Shown here: piece after piece, positions 1 through 10,905 of the stretch | Layout: each line of letters starts with the position of its first letter | How positions within the stretch are numbered: position 1 is the first letter of the stretch | Translations under genes and position numbers: made by a program | Source: Puccinellia tenuiflora | Lineage: Eukaryota; Streptophyta; Magnoliopsida; Poales; Poaceae | DNA: 64,000 nt | Reading direction: 5' to 3' | NCBI GenBank assembly: GCA_012064385.1 | Contig: QRDG01000473.1 | Coordinates: 3,357,092-3,421,091 of the forward strand | The notes under the pieces: generated by a model | The model's input: only the letters and a program-made list of their open reading frames with translations | What the model was told of the DNA's origin: nothing | The model's database searches: none

Positions 1-3000
1 ATCCTGCACCTGAGCACGTGTATAAAAAGCATCAACACCAATATGCTTGGTCAGCTCATGCTTGACTGGATCTCGTGCAATACTGATAGCACCTGTACTG
101 TCACACAAAAGCGGAGTGGGTGTCGTAATAGAGACCCCAAAATCTGCAAGCAACCACCGTAACCAGGTCACCTCAGCAATCAACGAAGCCATAGCCCGCA
201 GCTCAGCCTCAACACTCGAACGGGAAGCCGCGACCTGTTTCTTCGTCTTCCAAGCAACAAGCGAACCACCAAGAAACACACAGTAAGCAGAAAGTGAACG
301 GCGATCCGAAGGATCACTCGCCCACGTAGCATCCGAGTAGCACTGGAGCTGGAGAGAGCTAGAGCTAGGGAAGAAAAGACGACGAGTAATCGTGCCACGA
401 AGATAACGAAGGACACGAAGGAGATGACTGTAGTGAACAGTGGTAGGAGCTGAGACAAACTGACTCAGAATATGAACAGGATAAGAAATATCAGTACGAG
501 TGACAGCAAGATAAACAAGACTCCCAACAAGATGGCGATAACGTGTAGGATCCGAAAGAGGATCACCATCAGTAGGACAAAGCTTAACATTAAGCTCCAT
601 AGGAGTCTCAACTGTGCGCTCATCCACAAGGGCAGCACGAGTAAGGAGATCCTGAATATACTTTTCCTGGGAGATATAAAAGCCATTAGAAGTGGAGGAG
701 ATCTCAATCCCAAGAAAGTAGCGAAGAGGACCAAGATCAGTCATAAGAAACTGATCACGAAGACGAGCCTTGACAAAGGCAATATACTCAAGATCATCAC
801 CAGTAATGATCATATCATCAACATAAAGAAGGAGAAGAGTGCGTCCACGAGGAGAAGTGTGAACAAATAGCGCTGGATCATGAAAACTAGGAGAGAAACC
901 AGCAGCAGTCACCACAGAAGCAAAACGCTCGAACCAGGCACGAGGGGCCTGTTTCAGGCCATAAAGGGAACGTCGAAGACGACAAACCATCCCATCAGGT
1001 ACAGAATACCCAGGAGGAGGCTGCATGTAAACCTCCTCACTCAACTCGCCATTAAGAAAAGCGTTCTGAACATCCAGCTGGGACACAGACCAGCGTCGAA
1101 CAGAAGCAACAGCAAGAAGAGTACGCACAGTGGTCATATGAGCCACAGGAGCAAAAGTCTCATCATAATCACGGCCGTGCTCCTGCTGAAAACCACGAGC
1201 CACAAGACGCGCTTTACAGGGCTCAAGAGATCCATCAGAGCGGGTCTTAATTTTATAGACCCACTTACATGTGATAGGACGGACACCAGGAGGTGGAGAA
1301 ACAAGATCCCAGGTGCCGGTGCGCTCAAGCGCAGCAATCTCCTCAGCCATGGCAAGCTGCCATTCGGGATGTTGCTCAGCATCCCGATAAGAAGTCGGCT
1401 CGGAGACAACAGAGAGACCATACTGACTAGGGGAGTAATGGTTTGGAGGACGACGCGGACGAACAGGCGGAAGAGGTGGAGAACTAGGAGACGCATCAGC
1501 AGAAGACAACTCATCATCAGAAGAAGAAAAAGGATCGGCAGAGGAAGGATCCGAAGCCGGAGAACGAGGAGAACTAGACGGAGGAGATGATGGCGCCAAT
1601 GAAGGGGGCGCATCAGAAGAAAGAGATGGAGGAGAAGGAACAGCAGAAGGTGTATCAGGAAAGAGAAGAAAAGAGATATCATCCACCGGGTAAGTACCAG
1701 AGGTGGGGCGAGGATAGAAGGAACGCGTCTCATCAAACGTGACATCACGAGAAATGCGCATCCGACGACCAACAGGGTCCCAGCAGCGATAGCCTTTATG
1801 CTCATCACTGTATCCGAGAAAAACACACTCAACAGACTGAGCGGTCAGTTTGGTGCGTTCGCGAGGAGGGAGAAGGACATAGCAAACACAACCAAATGAA
1901 CGAAGAGTCGAGTAGTCTGGAGAGTTACCAGAGAGACGCTCGAGTGGAATGCCACCGTGAAGAGCAGCAGAAGGCTGAATGTTAATGAGGTAAGTCGACG
2001 TAGCAACAACTTCAGCCCAGAAATGCGGCGGAAGAGAGGAAGCAATCATCATAGCACGGGTAGTCTCAAGAATATGATGATGCTTACGCTCGGCGACACC
2101 ATTTTGAGCATGGGCGCCGGGACACGAGAACTGGGCAAGGGTGCCCTGCTCAGCAAGGACACCACGCAGGTGCTGGGAGATATACTCTCCTGTAGAATCA
2201 GCACGAAACACACGAATAGGAGTGGAATACTGAGTACGAACCATGGCCACAAAGCGCTGATAAATAGCAAGCACCTCACTGCAAGAGCGCATAAAAAATA
2301 ACCAGGTGTACCGTGAAAAATCATCAATGAACAAAATATAGTATCGATGGCCCCCTTTAGAAGCAAAGGGTGCCGGACCCCAAACATCTGAATGAACTAA
2401 ATCAAAAGGTCGCTGAGATACAGACGCACTAGTAGGATAGGGAAGCTGAATCTGTTTGCCTAACCTACAACCCTGACACGAATGTAAAGACACATCTCCT
2501 GAGACAGACCCCAGAAGACCACGACGAACTAATGACGATAAACGGGAGCCACAAAGATGACCCAGCCGATGATGCCACTGCTGAAAAGAGCCAGTGACAG
2601 AAGCAGCAACCGCAGGAGGACTGGCTGATGAAGTGTCAGCGGAAGGAACGCGAAGCCAGTCTAACTCCCATAGCCCCGGGGACTCAAGGCTGCGAGGGCC
2701 AGCTCCAACCAGGGCCTGTGTACGACGGTCCTGAACAACACAAGAATCAGCGTCAAGAATGACGCGACAACCAGAATCAGTAAGCTGACTAGCAGAAAAC
2801 AGGTTCATCTTAAGACTAGGAACATGAGAAACATCAGGAATAGAGAAAGAGGAAGTAGAAAGGGTGCCTCGACTTGAAACAGGAAGAGAGGTACCATCAG
2901 CCGTGATAACACGGACAGGAGAAATAAAAGAGCGAAGAGCAGAAAGAATAGAAGACGCAGAAGTCATATGAAAAGAAGCTCCAGAATCCAGATACCACGG

Positions 3001-3735
3001 GGATGACGTACCTGACTGTGTAGAAGGTGGTGGTCGCGCGATGCCAGAAGAGCTAGGCACAAAACCAGCAGTACCCGTCGAGGAAGAGCCTGTAGCTGCG
3101 AGCAAACTACGAAGACCTCGGATAATGTCCTGATCAGACAGTGCAGCAGCAGAAGATCCTGACGGTCCAGCCTGGGCAACAGCAGAAGACCCTGAAGAAC
3201 CAGTCTGCCTACGAGCATGGTACTGCTGACATAAGCTGGTATCCCTCTTCCAGCAGCTCGAGATATCATGACCAGGCTTGTTAAAGTAGGCGCAGGGAGG
3301 ACGAGGAGGTGCACGGGGCTGCTGAGGCTGACTCTGACCCTGGGCTGGAGGAGGAGAGAGTATCGGCGGACCTGGAGACCGCAACGAGGCTGGCGGCACA
3401 GAAGGACCACGAGCAGACGGCACAGGAGGACCACGAGCAGCAAGTACAGAGGGAACCTCAAGAAGACCAGCACCACGAAGACGAGTCTCCTCAGCCCGAA
3501 GCTCAGCTAGTACCTCAGAGAGCGGAACACGACCACGAGCAAGCAGCTGGGCACGGCGCGGCTCAAACTCCTTGTGGAGCCGCGACAAGAACTCATAGAC
3601 GCGCTGAAACTCCAGATCCGTGCGCACAGTCAGACAGCAGGGACAGGTGCCACACACAGCAGTACGAAGAGAATCAAGCTGACGCCATATAGCAGCACTC
3701 TGAGTGTAGAAGTCATCAATAGTGGAATCACTCTG
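1..3735 (-). CDS. Copia pol polyprotein (gag tail, protease, integrase, RT, RNase H), partial
   Basis: This is the replication polyprotein of the element. I checked the in-frame triplets from 3729 down to 1 and found no stop, so about 1,240 codons are open and run off the left edge. Visible landmarks are a CCHC-like knuckle at 3253-3294, the protease DSGA motif near 2970-2990, the integrase HHCC zinc region at about 2465-2575 followed by its core (2050-2350), RT with YGLKQAPRAW near 925-965 and YVDD near 808-826, and RNase H with YSDATWASD near 315-345. The knuckle reads CAYF-x4-H-x4-C, so the second zinc-binding Cys is replaced by Phe (codon 3283-3285). The frame has no ATG of its own at the 5' side because it is separated from gag by a deletion near 3730-3737. 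Confidence 0.93.
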
Positions 3736-4220
3736 AGGTAAAGAGCATCGCCAGACGGCTGATAGCGCTGACGAAGAAAAGTCCACTGAGCAGCAGCAGT
3801 GGGAAGACCCATGAACTCAGCAGCATACTGAGGCAGAACACTGGAAGTGAGAACAGCAGCAGCACGAGCATCCTCATCTATCCACTGAGCGTAATCAGAG
3901 AGATCCAGCCGGTACGTCACAACAGCAGTAGAATGCTCCTGGACCTCCCGGTCATAAGCAGTCATAGCAGTATCATAAGCACTCTGGGCAGCATCCTTGA
4001 CCTCCTGAGTAGCATCGGGAGCAAGGGCAACAGGCGGCGGCGCAATGGGTGCCAGAGGAGCAACGGGACGCGGCGGACAGGAGACCTCACCAGAAAGCAC
4101 ACCCCAAAGACGAAGACCGCGCATGTGGACGCACATGAAGGCAGTGAAATCAGGGTAATTCGCGCCATCAAAAATCACCGGGCAGCGAGGAATCGCAACA
4201 TAGCCCGACGAGGAAGACAT
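3736..4220 (-). CDS. Copia gag N-terminal part, frameshifted at its 3' end
   Basis: The ORF begins at ATG 4220 with MSSSSGYVAIP and has the usual plant Copia gag start, in which a short Ser-rich tail leads into F-x-G-x-NYPDF. The Gag_pre/UBN2-type region follows, including WTFLRQRYQPSGDALYL. Just after the last of these residues the reading frame changes: the following gag residues (DSTIDDFYTQS) are in another frame starting at 3729. Related elements have a short stretch between these two motifs that is missing here, so a small deletion is the likely cause. A ribosome starting at 4220 would add about 30 unrelated residues and stop near 3630. Gag forms the virus-like particle in this class; this copy probably cannot make a full one. 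Confidence 0.85.
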
Positions 4221-4908
4221 TGTACCTGTTTTTTTTTACGGAAACAGAAACGGAGCAGACGTCACGCGCCGAGCCGAGCCGGGCCGAAGAGGCGGCTCAA
4301 GCCGAGCCGAAGAGCCGAGCCGAGCGGAGGAAACAGATCGAGCCGATCGATAAATCGATCGATCGATCGATGCTCCCGGCCGACCGAGACGAGGACTACC
4401 GGAGGAAGACTGGCGGCCTGACGAGGATAGCGGCGGCGGCTGCCAGAGGACGGCGACGGCAGTGGCGGCCTGGGGACGGTGACGGCGGTGGCAACTTGCT
4501 TGAGGACGACGGCAGACTGTGGCGTGGCGGCGGCCTCGGACGGGAAGGAGGCGGCAGCCGCAGACAGGGAGGAGACGGCGGCCGCGGACGGGGCGAAGGC
4601 GGCGGCCGCGGACGAGGCGGTCGGCGGGACGGAGCGGGGCGGCGGGGTCGGGGCGGCGGGGTCGGGTGGGGCGGCGGCGGCGAGAAGGAGTGGGGTCGGG
4701 TGCGAGACGGGCACGGAGCGAGGCGGGGTCGGGTGGGTCGGGGATGCGTGCGTGCGAGCACGGGTTGGGGATGCGTGCGAGCACGGGAGCACGGGTAGAG
4801 AGGAGGAGCCAGCGGCGAGGAAGAGGCGGCGGCGGCGACCGGGCGCGGCGGCGGGATGCCGAGGCGGGCGGCGGCTGCGGCTGCGAGGAGAGAAAAGAAA
4901 ACCTTACG
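4221..4908 (-). other. Copia 5' untranslated leader, GC-rich
   Basis: This is the stretch of about 690 bases between the primer-binding site and the gag ATG. It is very rich in GGC/GCC triplets and contains a gatc tandem run at about 4337-4371. Several long Arg-, Pro- or Gly-rich frames open here on both strands, but they are composition artefacts with no recognisable domain. Confidence 0.7.
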
Positions 4909-4920
4909 GCTCTGATACCA
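4909..4920 (-). other. Primer-binding site for initiator tRNA-Met
   Basis: The minus strand reads TGGTATCAGAGC directly inside the 5' LTR boundary at 4921. This is the classic plant Copia primer-binding site, complementary to the 3' part of initiator tRNA-Met. Confidence 0.92.
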
Positions 4921-5050
4921 TGTTAGGGTAATAGATGCTTGTATTACCAGGGGGCCAAAGGCCACAATATATAGTACATGTACAGGTGCAAATATACAAG
5001 AAACCCCCTAACACATGGGGAAACTACAATACACAATGTATACTCTAACA
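4921..5050 (-). repeat. Copia 5' LTR (130 bp)
   Basis: The segment starts TGTTAG and ends CTAACA on both strands, giving the TG...CA ends of an LTR. The adjoining primer site fixes its inner boundary. At 130 bp it is unusually short for a Copia LTR; several hundred bases is more typical. Confidence 0.85.
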
Positions 5051-5402
5051 TCATGTACCCAGGGAGGAGTACCAGCTGATATCACCCATCGGATTGAAAG
5101 AAATGAAGGGTCCACGTTCATTTCGGGGTACCGTAAAAGTTCTCAAAAAAAAGAACTTCAATGACGCAAACGTGATACCTCTAAAATGCATTGGAATAGA
5201 TACATTACAAAACAAAACTTATATCTCGCGTCTCATGTGTATTATCCTGAGCACTTCTATAAACATGCACTATATTAGCTCTATACGGAAGGCTCGAGAA
5301 TGAAGCCAAACCCGACATAACACACATGTTCATACACACAACATCAGTTCAAATAAAAAAGACACAGGGTCCAAATAGACAGTAGACCCCAGCTGCCAAA
5401 AC
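5051..5402. other. Intergenic host DNA between Copia LTR and CACTA-1
   Basis: No gene is seen. The stretch 5160-5330 weakly resembles 44400-44520 and may be part of the old duplicated intergenic module described at 23600 and 44500. This DNA was continuous with 23346 onward before CACTA-1 inserted. Confidence 0.5.
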
Positions 5403-5449
5403 CACTAGTAGAAAACAGGCCTTCCATTTTCACCTTTTGTCCCGCAGAA

Positions 5450-5665
5450 ATTACGAACCGCGACTAAAGAGTCCATTGGTCCCAGTTCGATTAGCCGTGG
5501 CGCCAGGGAGCAATGGTCCCGGTTCGTTTTGGACCTTTGGTCCCGGTTCGTGTTACAAACCGGGACCAAAGGGTCACCACATGCGGCACATGATGCCGCA
5601 GCCGTGGGCCCCCCCCCTGGCAGGGACTCTTTGGTCCCGGTTCGTTTTACGAACCGCGACCAAAG
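5450..5665. repeat. Subterminal inverted repeats of CACTA-1, left side
   Basis: Short units of the form TTGGTCCCGGTTCGT and their complement AACCGGGACCAAAG alternate through this stretch. In CACTA elements such subterminal repeats are binding sites for the element's DNA-binding protein. Equivalent units occur at the right end (about 23150-23335). Confidence 0.75.
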
Positions 5666-6164
5666 GTTCTTCCCTGCATATATCATCTTCCACCCGAGCT
5701 CCACCACCATTTTGAGCTCGAGTTCATCACTCATTTCTCCTCCATTTCCTCTCCCTCACTCAAGTTAATCCCCATTTTTTTGCACCACTTGTGAGGATTA
5801 AAGGCACCCCATCTATTCAAGGGTTAGCAACATCATCCTTTACTCCGAAGTTGCAACTTTAGCTCATTTCATTGCTACGTTAGCTCATTTCATTTTTTGT
5901 AGTGCTAGCTAGGTGTTTGATGAAATGACTAAGTTAGAGAGTTTATTTTTTATATGCATTTTGAGCTCAAATTAATTTATTATTTGTGGATTTTAGTGTC
6001 GTCCCGTCCTCACCGCCGTCGATAGCCCGCGTCGTCCCGTCACTGGCACCACCTCGGTGAGCCTTTTTTCTTTATCTTCTATTTTAAGAAAAATGAATTG
6101 TATGATTTAAAAGCATATTTATTTCTTGTATAATTTATTTATGTTTTTTTATATGTATAGTGTC

Positions 6165-6649
6165 ATGGTTTTGATATCCGACCCCGTCGTCCCTCGTCCG
6201 GTCTATGATTCGGATGTGGTATATTTTCATAACTATTTGTTTCATTTCATGTTTATAACAACTATACCTACCAACTTGACATAGACACTTTTATATAGGA
6301 GGTAGTTGAACCGGAAATTCCAACCGACCCTATTGTCGAGTTTTTTGTAAAAGAAAACAATGATTTGAAGGCAAAATTGGAAAGAAGTGAAGATCTTCGT
6401 CTCCAATGCCTAGAAGAGAAGATGAAATTGGAGTTGAAGCTTGCCGACATCATCGATGAACACGAGTTCAAGCTTGCCGACGTCGTCGATGCTCATGAGA
6501 TCAAGATGCATGCAATGCGCTTGAAGATTAAAAAGATTAGAAAATATGCCATTAGTCAGGAGGCTTGGTACCATTATGTTGTTGGTTCAGTAGTTACCTT
6601 AGTTGCGATTTTGATCGCATTTGGTGTCGGATTTAAATTCTTTAGATAG
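6165..6649 (+). CDS. Small CACTA-borne gene: coiled coil plus C-terminal membrane segment, two exons
   Basis: ATG 6165 opens an 18-codon exon ending at 6218 before a GT donor. An AG acceptor at 6297-6298 leads into the second exon, 6299-6649, in the matching frame, giving about 135 residues. The N-terminal part is Pro/Val-rich. The middle is a charged, Leu-rich heptad-like stretch with two near-repeats of ELKLADxxDEHE. The end carries about 23 hydrophobic residues (VVGSVVTLVAILIAFGVGF) followed only by KFFR. This layout suggests a tail-anchored membrane protein with a cytosolic coiled coil. A second copy lies at 9668-10154. I do not recognise a family; it sits just 5' of tnp2, so it is probably an accessory gene of the element. 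Confidence 0.6.
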
Positions 6650-6800
6650 TTGTATGTTAGTTTCAATTAATGTATGTTTTATGAGGACTATGCATTACAA
6701 TTACTTTACTTTGGTTTTAATGTGATAAACTTGTATTAATTAATTTGGTCACTATTATATACTCTTGATGTAGTGCAATAGTTTTTGATATATTTATATA

Positions 6801-7469
6801 ATGCAGATGAGCTGGCAATGGATGTACAGTGACCGACGATTTCCCGACTATATTAATGGCATGCATAGTTTTCTCCGTGTGGCTGAGAAAAACAAGCCGT
6901 CGAATGGTTTTATTTCTTGTCCATGTAGCGTCTGCAAGAATACGCAGGATTACTCTACCTCAAAAACCATTCACGTCCACCTGTTGCAGCATGGTTTCAT
7001 GTCCGGTTATAATTGTTGGACCAAGCACGGAGAAAGAGGGGTTATAATGGAAGAAAATGAACAAGAAGAGGATAATGACAACTATCCTAAATTCACCGAA
7101 GACGGTGATACTGCAATTGGGGAAGACGAAGCTGAAGAAGAGCCCATTGTTGATGAGCATGATGATGATTTTGGTCGGGCCATTCTTGATGCACAAATAA
7201 ACAGCGGAAGTGAAAACGAGAGGTTGAAGTTGGAGAGCATGTTAGAGTATCACGAGAAATTGTTGTACCCAACTTGCGAAGATGGCCAGAAAAAGCTTGG
7301 TACCACGCTGGAATATATTGCTGCAATGGAAGGCAGAGAATGGTACATCTGACAAGGGATTTGAAAAATTGCTGAAAATAATAAAGAAGATGCTTCCAAG
7401 GGATAACGTATAACCCCCCAGTACGAACGAAGCAAAGAAGGTTGTCTGCCCTCTAGGATTAGAGGTGCA
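6801..7469 (+). pseudogene. tnp2-type CACTA transposase, 5' portion (split by CACTA-2)
   Basis: ATG 6801 starts a protein with the transposase-associated domain typical of TNP2: WMYSDRRFPDYINGMHSFL, then a zinc-binding CPCSVC motif, then HLLQHGFMSGYNCWTKHGE. An acidic stretch and the conserved LLYPTCEDGQKKL follow. Compared with the copy at 56595, a frameshift near 7310 makes the frame end at 7352, while coding resemblance continues in another frame to 7469. There the gene is cut by CACTA-2 and resumes at 18188. The transposase would bind element ends and catalyse excision and insertion; this copy cannot encode a full protein. Confidence 0.88.
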
Positions 7470-7863
7470 CACTAGTATAAAACAGGCCTTTCGCCCGGGC
7501 CATTAGTCGCGGACGTGTCTCAACCCGCGACTAAAAGTCCGGCCACGTCGCCCCGAAATCTGTGGCCCATTTGTCGCGGTTCGTTAGGAACCTTTTGTCG
7601 CGGATTGAGATACCAACCGGGACAAATGTCATCTGCGGCCGCCGCGAACATGTGCCCCCACCTTTTGTCCCGGTTCGTGTCTCGAACCGGGAGTAATACC
7701 CACGATGGTTCGTGATTCGAAGGCCTTTGAGTTCCCGCGCTTGATCACACGGGGAAACGAAGAGGTTGATCACACGGGGAAACGAAGAGGTTGATCAAAT
7801 TAATGGATTTTGGGAACACGGTTGGATTAATTACCACGGCCTCCTCATCTCCCTTGCTATCTC

Positions 7864-7870
7864 TATATAA
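7864..7870 (+). promoter_or_regulatory. TATA box of captured exonuclease gene
   Basis: The sequence ctatataag lies about 95 bases upstream of the exonuclease ATG at 7960, with a plain CT/A-rich leader between. The spacing fits transcription starting near 7895. It suggests that promoter as well as coding sequence was captured. Confidence 0.5.
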
Positions 7871-7959
7871 GAGAGCTACAGTGCCATTTGCCAAATGCAC
7901 CATCTCCTCTCTGTAATCTCTCTACTCAAAAATCCTCTCTCGAATCGCTGCCGCGCGCC

Positions 7960-8667
7960 ATGGAGCCACTTGCGCGCCCACCTCGATCCCAGGTGTTCCA
8001 CTACAAGGACGACGCCGTCAACATGAACTTCTAGGTCGTGGTCACTCTCCGCGCATCAACCGTGGAGAGATGTATCCGCGACGTCTAGAGGCGCTACCTC
8101 GACGCCGCACCGAAGAAGATCGTGGGCCTCGACTGCGAGTTCACCGACGCCGCACCCAAGGAGAGGCAGCGTGCCGCCGTCCTGCAACTCTCCGTGGAGA
8201 CCGACACGTTGGTGTTCCATATTTGCTACGCTGATCGGGTGCCGCAGGCCCTCAAGGACTTCTTGATGGACAAAACCATCAAATTCTGCGGCGCGGCTAT
8301 CAATAACGATCAACGTATGCTGGAGCCTTACGGAATTCATATTCCGTCCGCCGTCGACCTCCAGCGGGCCGTTCACCCTAACCCAACGTACCCTAATCTT
8401 CCGAGTCTCTATGCTCTAGCCAATTTTACTATTGGCACAACGCTTCAGAAGAAGAAGAAGATCAACAAGAAGAAGAAGAAGAAGAAGAAGAAGAAGAAGG
8501 AGGACGAGAAGAAAAAGGAGGAAGAAGAGGACCTCACGAGAGGTTGGGGCAACTTTCCATTGAGCTTTTATCGCATCAAGTATGCCGCTCTGGACGCTCG
8601 CCTAGGCTACGAGATTGCTAGGAGGTGTCTCGGTGGTATTTGCGTATGTCTCAATGTGTCGATCTAG
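7960..8667 (+). pseudogene. Captured 3'-5' exonuclease (WRN-like, DEDDy family) with premature stops
   Basis: From ATG 7960 a single frame runs to TAG at 8667, interrupted by TAG at 8032-8034 and 8086-8088. Downstream of the second stop the exonuclease fold is complete: motif I VGLDCEF (Asp 8131, Glu 8137), motif II FCGAAINND (Asp 8308), and motif III YAALDA (Tyr 8581, Asp 8593). These are the DEDDy catalytic residues of the RNase D/Werner-exonuclease family, which removes nucleotides from 3' ends. An in-frame AAG/GAG expansion at about 8449-8530 inserts a Lys/Glu-rich loop between motifs II and III. The first ATG after the stops lies beyond motif I, so no full enzyme is expected without readthrough. 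It lies inside CACTA-2, indicating host-gene capture. Confidence 0.85.
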
Positions 8668-9110
8668 ATCGTCTCAACAATAATTGTCATATGTGAGACG
8701 TTTGTTTGAAATTATAAAAATTTGTGTGATCTTTGGATTTATTTAGCACTTGTTTTCCCTTTATATTGTTAATTATCTCTGGACCGTACTAATATTCAGC
8801 AATAGCAAGTTTGTGCACGTATCAAAAGTAATTTTTTTTATTATAAAGAGTTCTACACATTCTAAGGATTTTGTAATGACTAAAAATTTGTTGAATTTGG
8901 CCAAGTGGATCAAAAGTTATGGAATTTTGAAAGTTAAGGATTTAAAACTCTCTCTCTGTCGATCCCTCTCTCTTCTATTCCAAAAGTGTACGGTATGTGG
9001 TAGCGTAGAAATATACGAAAACTATTTTGAAATGAAGAAAAGAAATAAATAAATAAAATGAAAAGAAAATGAATTCTCTGCCGCGGCAAAGAAAACTGTC
9101 CAAATTTCTG
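8668..9110. other. AT-rich spacer 3' of the exonuclease; start of internal direct repeat
   Basis: No gene is seen. The stretch from about 8985 (tgtacggtatgtggtagcg) through the CTGCCGCGGCA motif near 9080 is nearly repeated at 17771-17895, directly after the internal right terminus. The repeat is one of the marks of rearrangement inside CACTA-2. Confidence 0.6.
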
Positions 9111-10240
9111 CCGCGATCATTAGTCACGGCCTGGTATACGAGCCGCGACAAAAGCTTGTGACCCGAACCGGGATCAAAGGTCTTCCCTGCACATATATCT
9201 TCTTCCACCCGAGGCCACCAGCATTTTTTGAGCTCGAGTTCATCACTTATTTCTCCTCCATTTCCTCTCACTCACTCAAGTAAATGCCCATTTTTCTACT
9301 CCATTTGTGAGCATTGAAGGCACCCCATCTATTCAAGGGTTAGCAACATCATCCTTTCCTCCGAAGTTGCAACTTTAGCTCATTTAGCTCATTTATTTTT
9401 GTGTTGCTAGCAAGGTGTTTGATGAAATGCCTAAGCTAGAGAGTAATTTTTTTATATGCATTTTGAGCTCAAATTAATTTATTATTTGTGGATTTTAGTG
9501 TCGTCCCGTCCTCACCGTCGTCGATAGCCCGCATCGTCTCGTCACCGGCACCACCTCGGTGAGCCTTTTTTCTTTATCTTCTATTTTAAGAAAAATGATT
9601 TGTATGATTTAAAAGCATATTTATTTCTTGTATAATTTTCTTATGTTTTTTTTATATGTATAGTGTCATGGTTTTGATATCCGCCCCCGTCGTCCCTCGT
9701 CCGGTCTATGATTCGGATGTGGTATATTTTCATAACTATTTGTTTCATATTTCGTGTTTATAACAACTATACCTACCAACTTGACATAGACACTTTTATC
9801 TAGGAGGTAGTTGAACCGGAAATTCCAACCGACCCTATTGTCGAGTTTTTTGTAAAAGGAAACAATGATTTGAAAGTAAAATTGGAAAGAAGTGAAGATC
9901 TTCGTCTGCAATGCCTAGAAGAGAAGATGAAATTGGAGTTGAAGCTTGCCGACATCATCGATGAACACGAGTTGAAGCTTGCCGACGTCGCACATGCCCA
10001 TGAGATCAAGATGGATGCAATGCGCTTGAAGATTAAAAAGATTAGAAAATATGCCATTAGTCAGGAGGCTTGGTACCATTATGTTGTTGGTTCAGTAGTT
10101 ACCTTAGTTGCGATTTTGATCGCATTTGGTGTTGGATTTAAATTATTTAGATAGTTGTATGTTAGTTTCAATTAATGTATGTTTTATGATGACTATGCAT
10201 TACAATTACTTTACTTTGGTTTTAATGTGATGAACTTGTA
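9111..10240 (+). repeat. Second copy of the CACTA-1 left arm, inside CACTA-2
   Basis: From about 9180 to 10235 the sequence matches 5670-6745 of CACTA-1 almost base for base, including the noncoding lead-in, both exons of the small coiled-coil gene, and part of the spacer before tnp2. At about 10238 the match breaks off and the sequence jumps to what follows tnp2 in CACTA-1 (compare 20885), so the whole transposase gene is deleted here. Confidence 0.85.
9668..10154 (+). CDS. Small CACTA-borne gene, second copy (coiled coil plus membrane tail)
   Basis: The structure equals the copy at 6165-6649: ATG 9668, exon 1 to 9721 before a GT donor, exon 2 from 9804 after a TAG acceptor, stop at 10154. 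The protein differs at only a few positions (for example DEHELKLADVAHAHE instead of DEHEFKLADVVDAHE) and the terminal hydrophobic segment is conserved. Both copies keep an open frame while the neighbouring transposase genes are broken. Function is unknown. Confidence 0.6.
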
Positions 10241-10257
10241 TGAACCTTTTATCTCGT

Positions 10258-10905
10258 AGAACTGAAGGATTCCTAGATAGAACAAAACACCGTAGGGCGT
10301 ATGCAGGTGAAACCGCTTGATTTGTATTCGGTCGATCAACATGTATTAAACCTTTTATCAAATGCACACGGTTTCCCCGTCATACAGCCCAACGGTGGCT
10401 TGTGAGTGCCTGCATATCAAATGCACCGTTGGGCTGTATGACGGGAATCCGAATGATTTGTATTCGGTCGATGAACTGAAGTATTTTGTAGATAGAACAG
10501 TCGCAAGTATTTTGTTGAGGGCTGTGAAGTGAGCAGCAAATCGACCTTCGATCCAAGCAGCCGCAAGACATCTCTGATGATCTAACGACCGTCCCAAAAA
10601 GTGTTGAGAATGTTGTAGATCATCAGAGCGCCTTGCAGCTGCTTGGATCCGACCGAGGGGCATGGCTACCACTTCCACCGCCACCACTCCCACCTCCTCG
10701 GCAATTCATCATTGTGTCACCCTAATCCAGTGGTTGGATTCAACCTACCCGAGGGCTTGTGTTAGGGAACATGCCAGCGGGTAGGCTAAATCCAACCATT
10801 GGGTTCGGTGGCAAAGGTAGACGCTCGTTGTGTGCCGTTTCGCTGTAGGGACGTCGCTATTTATAGGCGATTAAAAGGTGTACCTGTGGATGAGGTGGGA
10901 GTGCA
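10258..10905. other. CACTA spacer shared with CACTA-4
   Basis: No gene is seen. The stretch corresponds to 59740-60210 of CACTA-4 and to 20880-21140 of CACTA-1. The motif gatttgtattcggtcgat occurs several times, and short inverted segments around 10370-10440 (cgtcatacagcccaacggtg and its complement) form a hairpin. Confidence 0.55.

Larger units (their letters stand above)
1..5050 (-). mobile_element. Ty1-Copia LTR retrotransposon, truncated by window edge
   Basis: Read on the minus strand, the parts are in Copia order: a 5' LTR, a primer-binding site, a long GC-rich leader, gag, then protease, integrase, reverse transcriptase and RNase H. RNase H lies last, next to the window edge, and integrase precedes reverse transcriptase, which defines Copia rather than Gypsy. 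The 3' LTR is outside the window, so the target duplication cannot be confirmed; the five bases beyond the 5' LTR are tcatg (5051-5055). The gag frameshift and a damaged zinc knuckle make this copy defective, although its pol frame is fully open. Confidence 0.93.

Noticed and set aside
472..2387. Plus-strand Arg/Ser/Lys-rich frames and minus-strand Leu-rich frames
   Set aside because: They are shadows of the Copia pol frame, which is open on the minus strand with recognisable RT and integrase motifs.
4236..4965. Several long Arg/Gly- or Pro/Ala-rich frames on both strands
   Set aside because: They lie in the GC-rich Copia leader, overlap one another in many frames and have no domain, so they are composition effects.
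8122..8667. Exonuclease start at a GTG codon
   Set aside because: A GTG start is not expected in a plant nuclear gene; the ATG at 7960 is in the same frame and the intervening stops make it a pseudogene.
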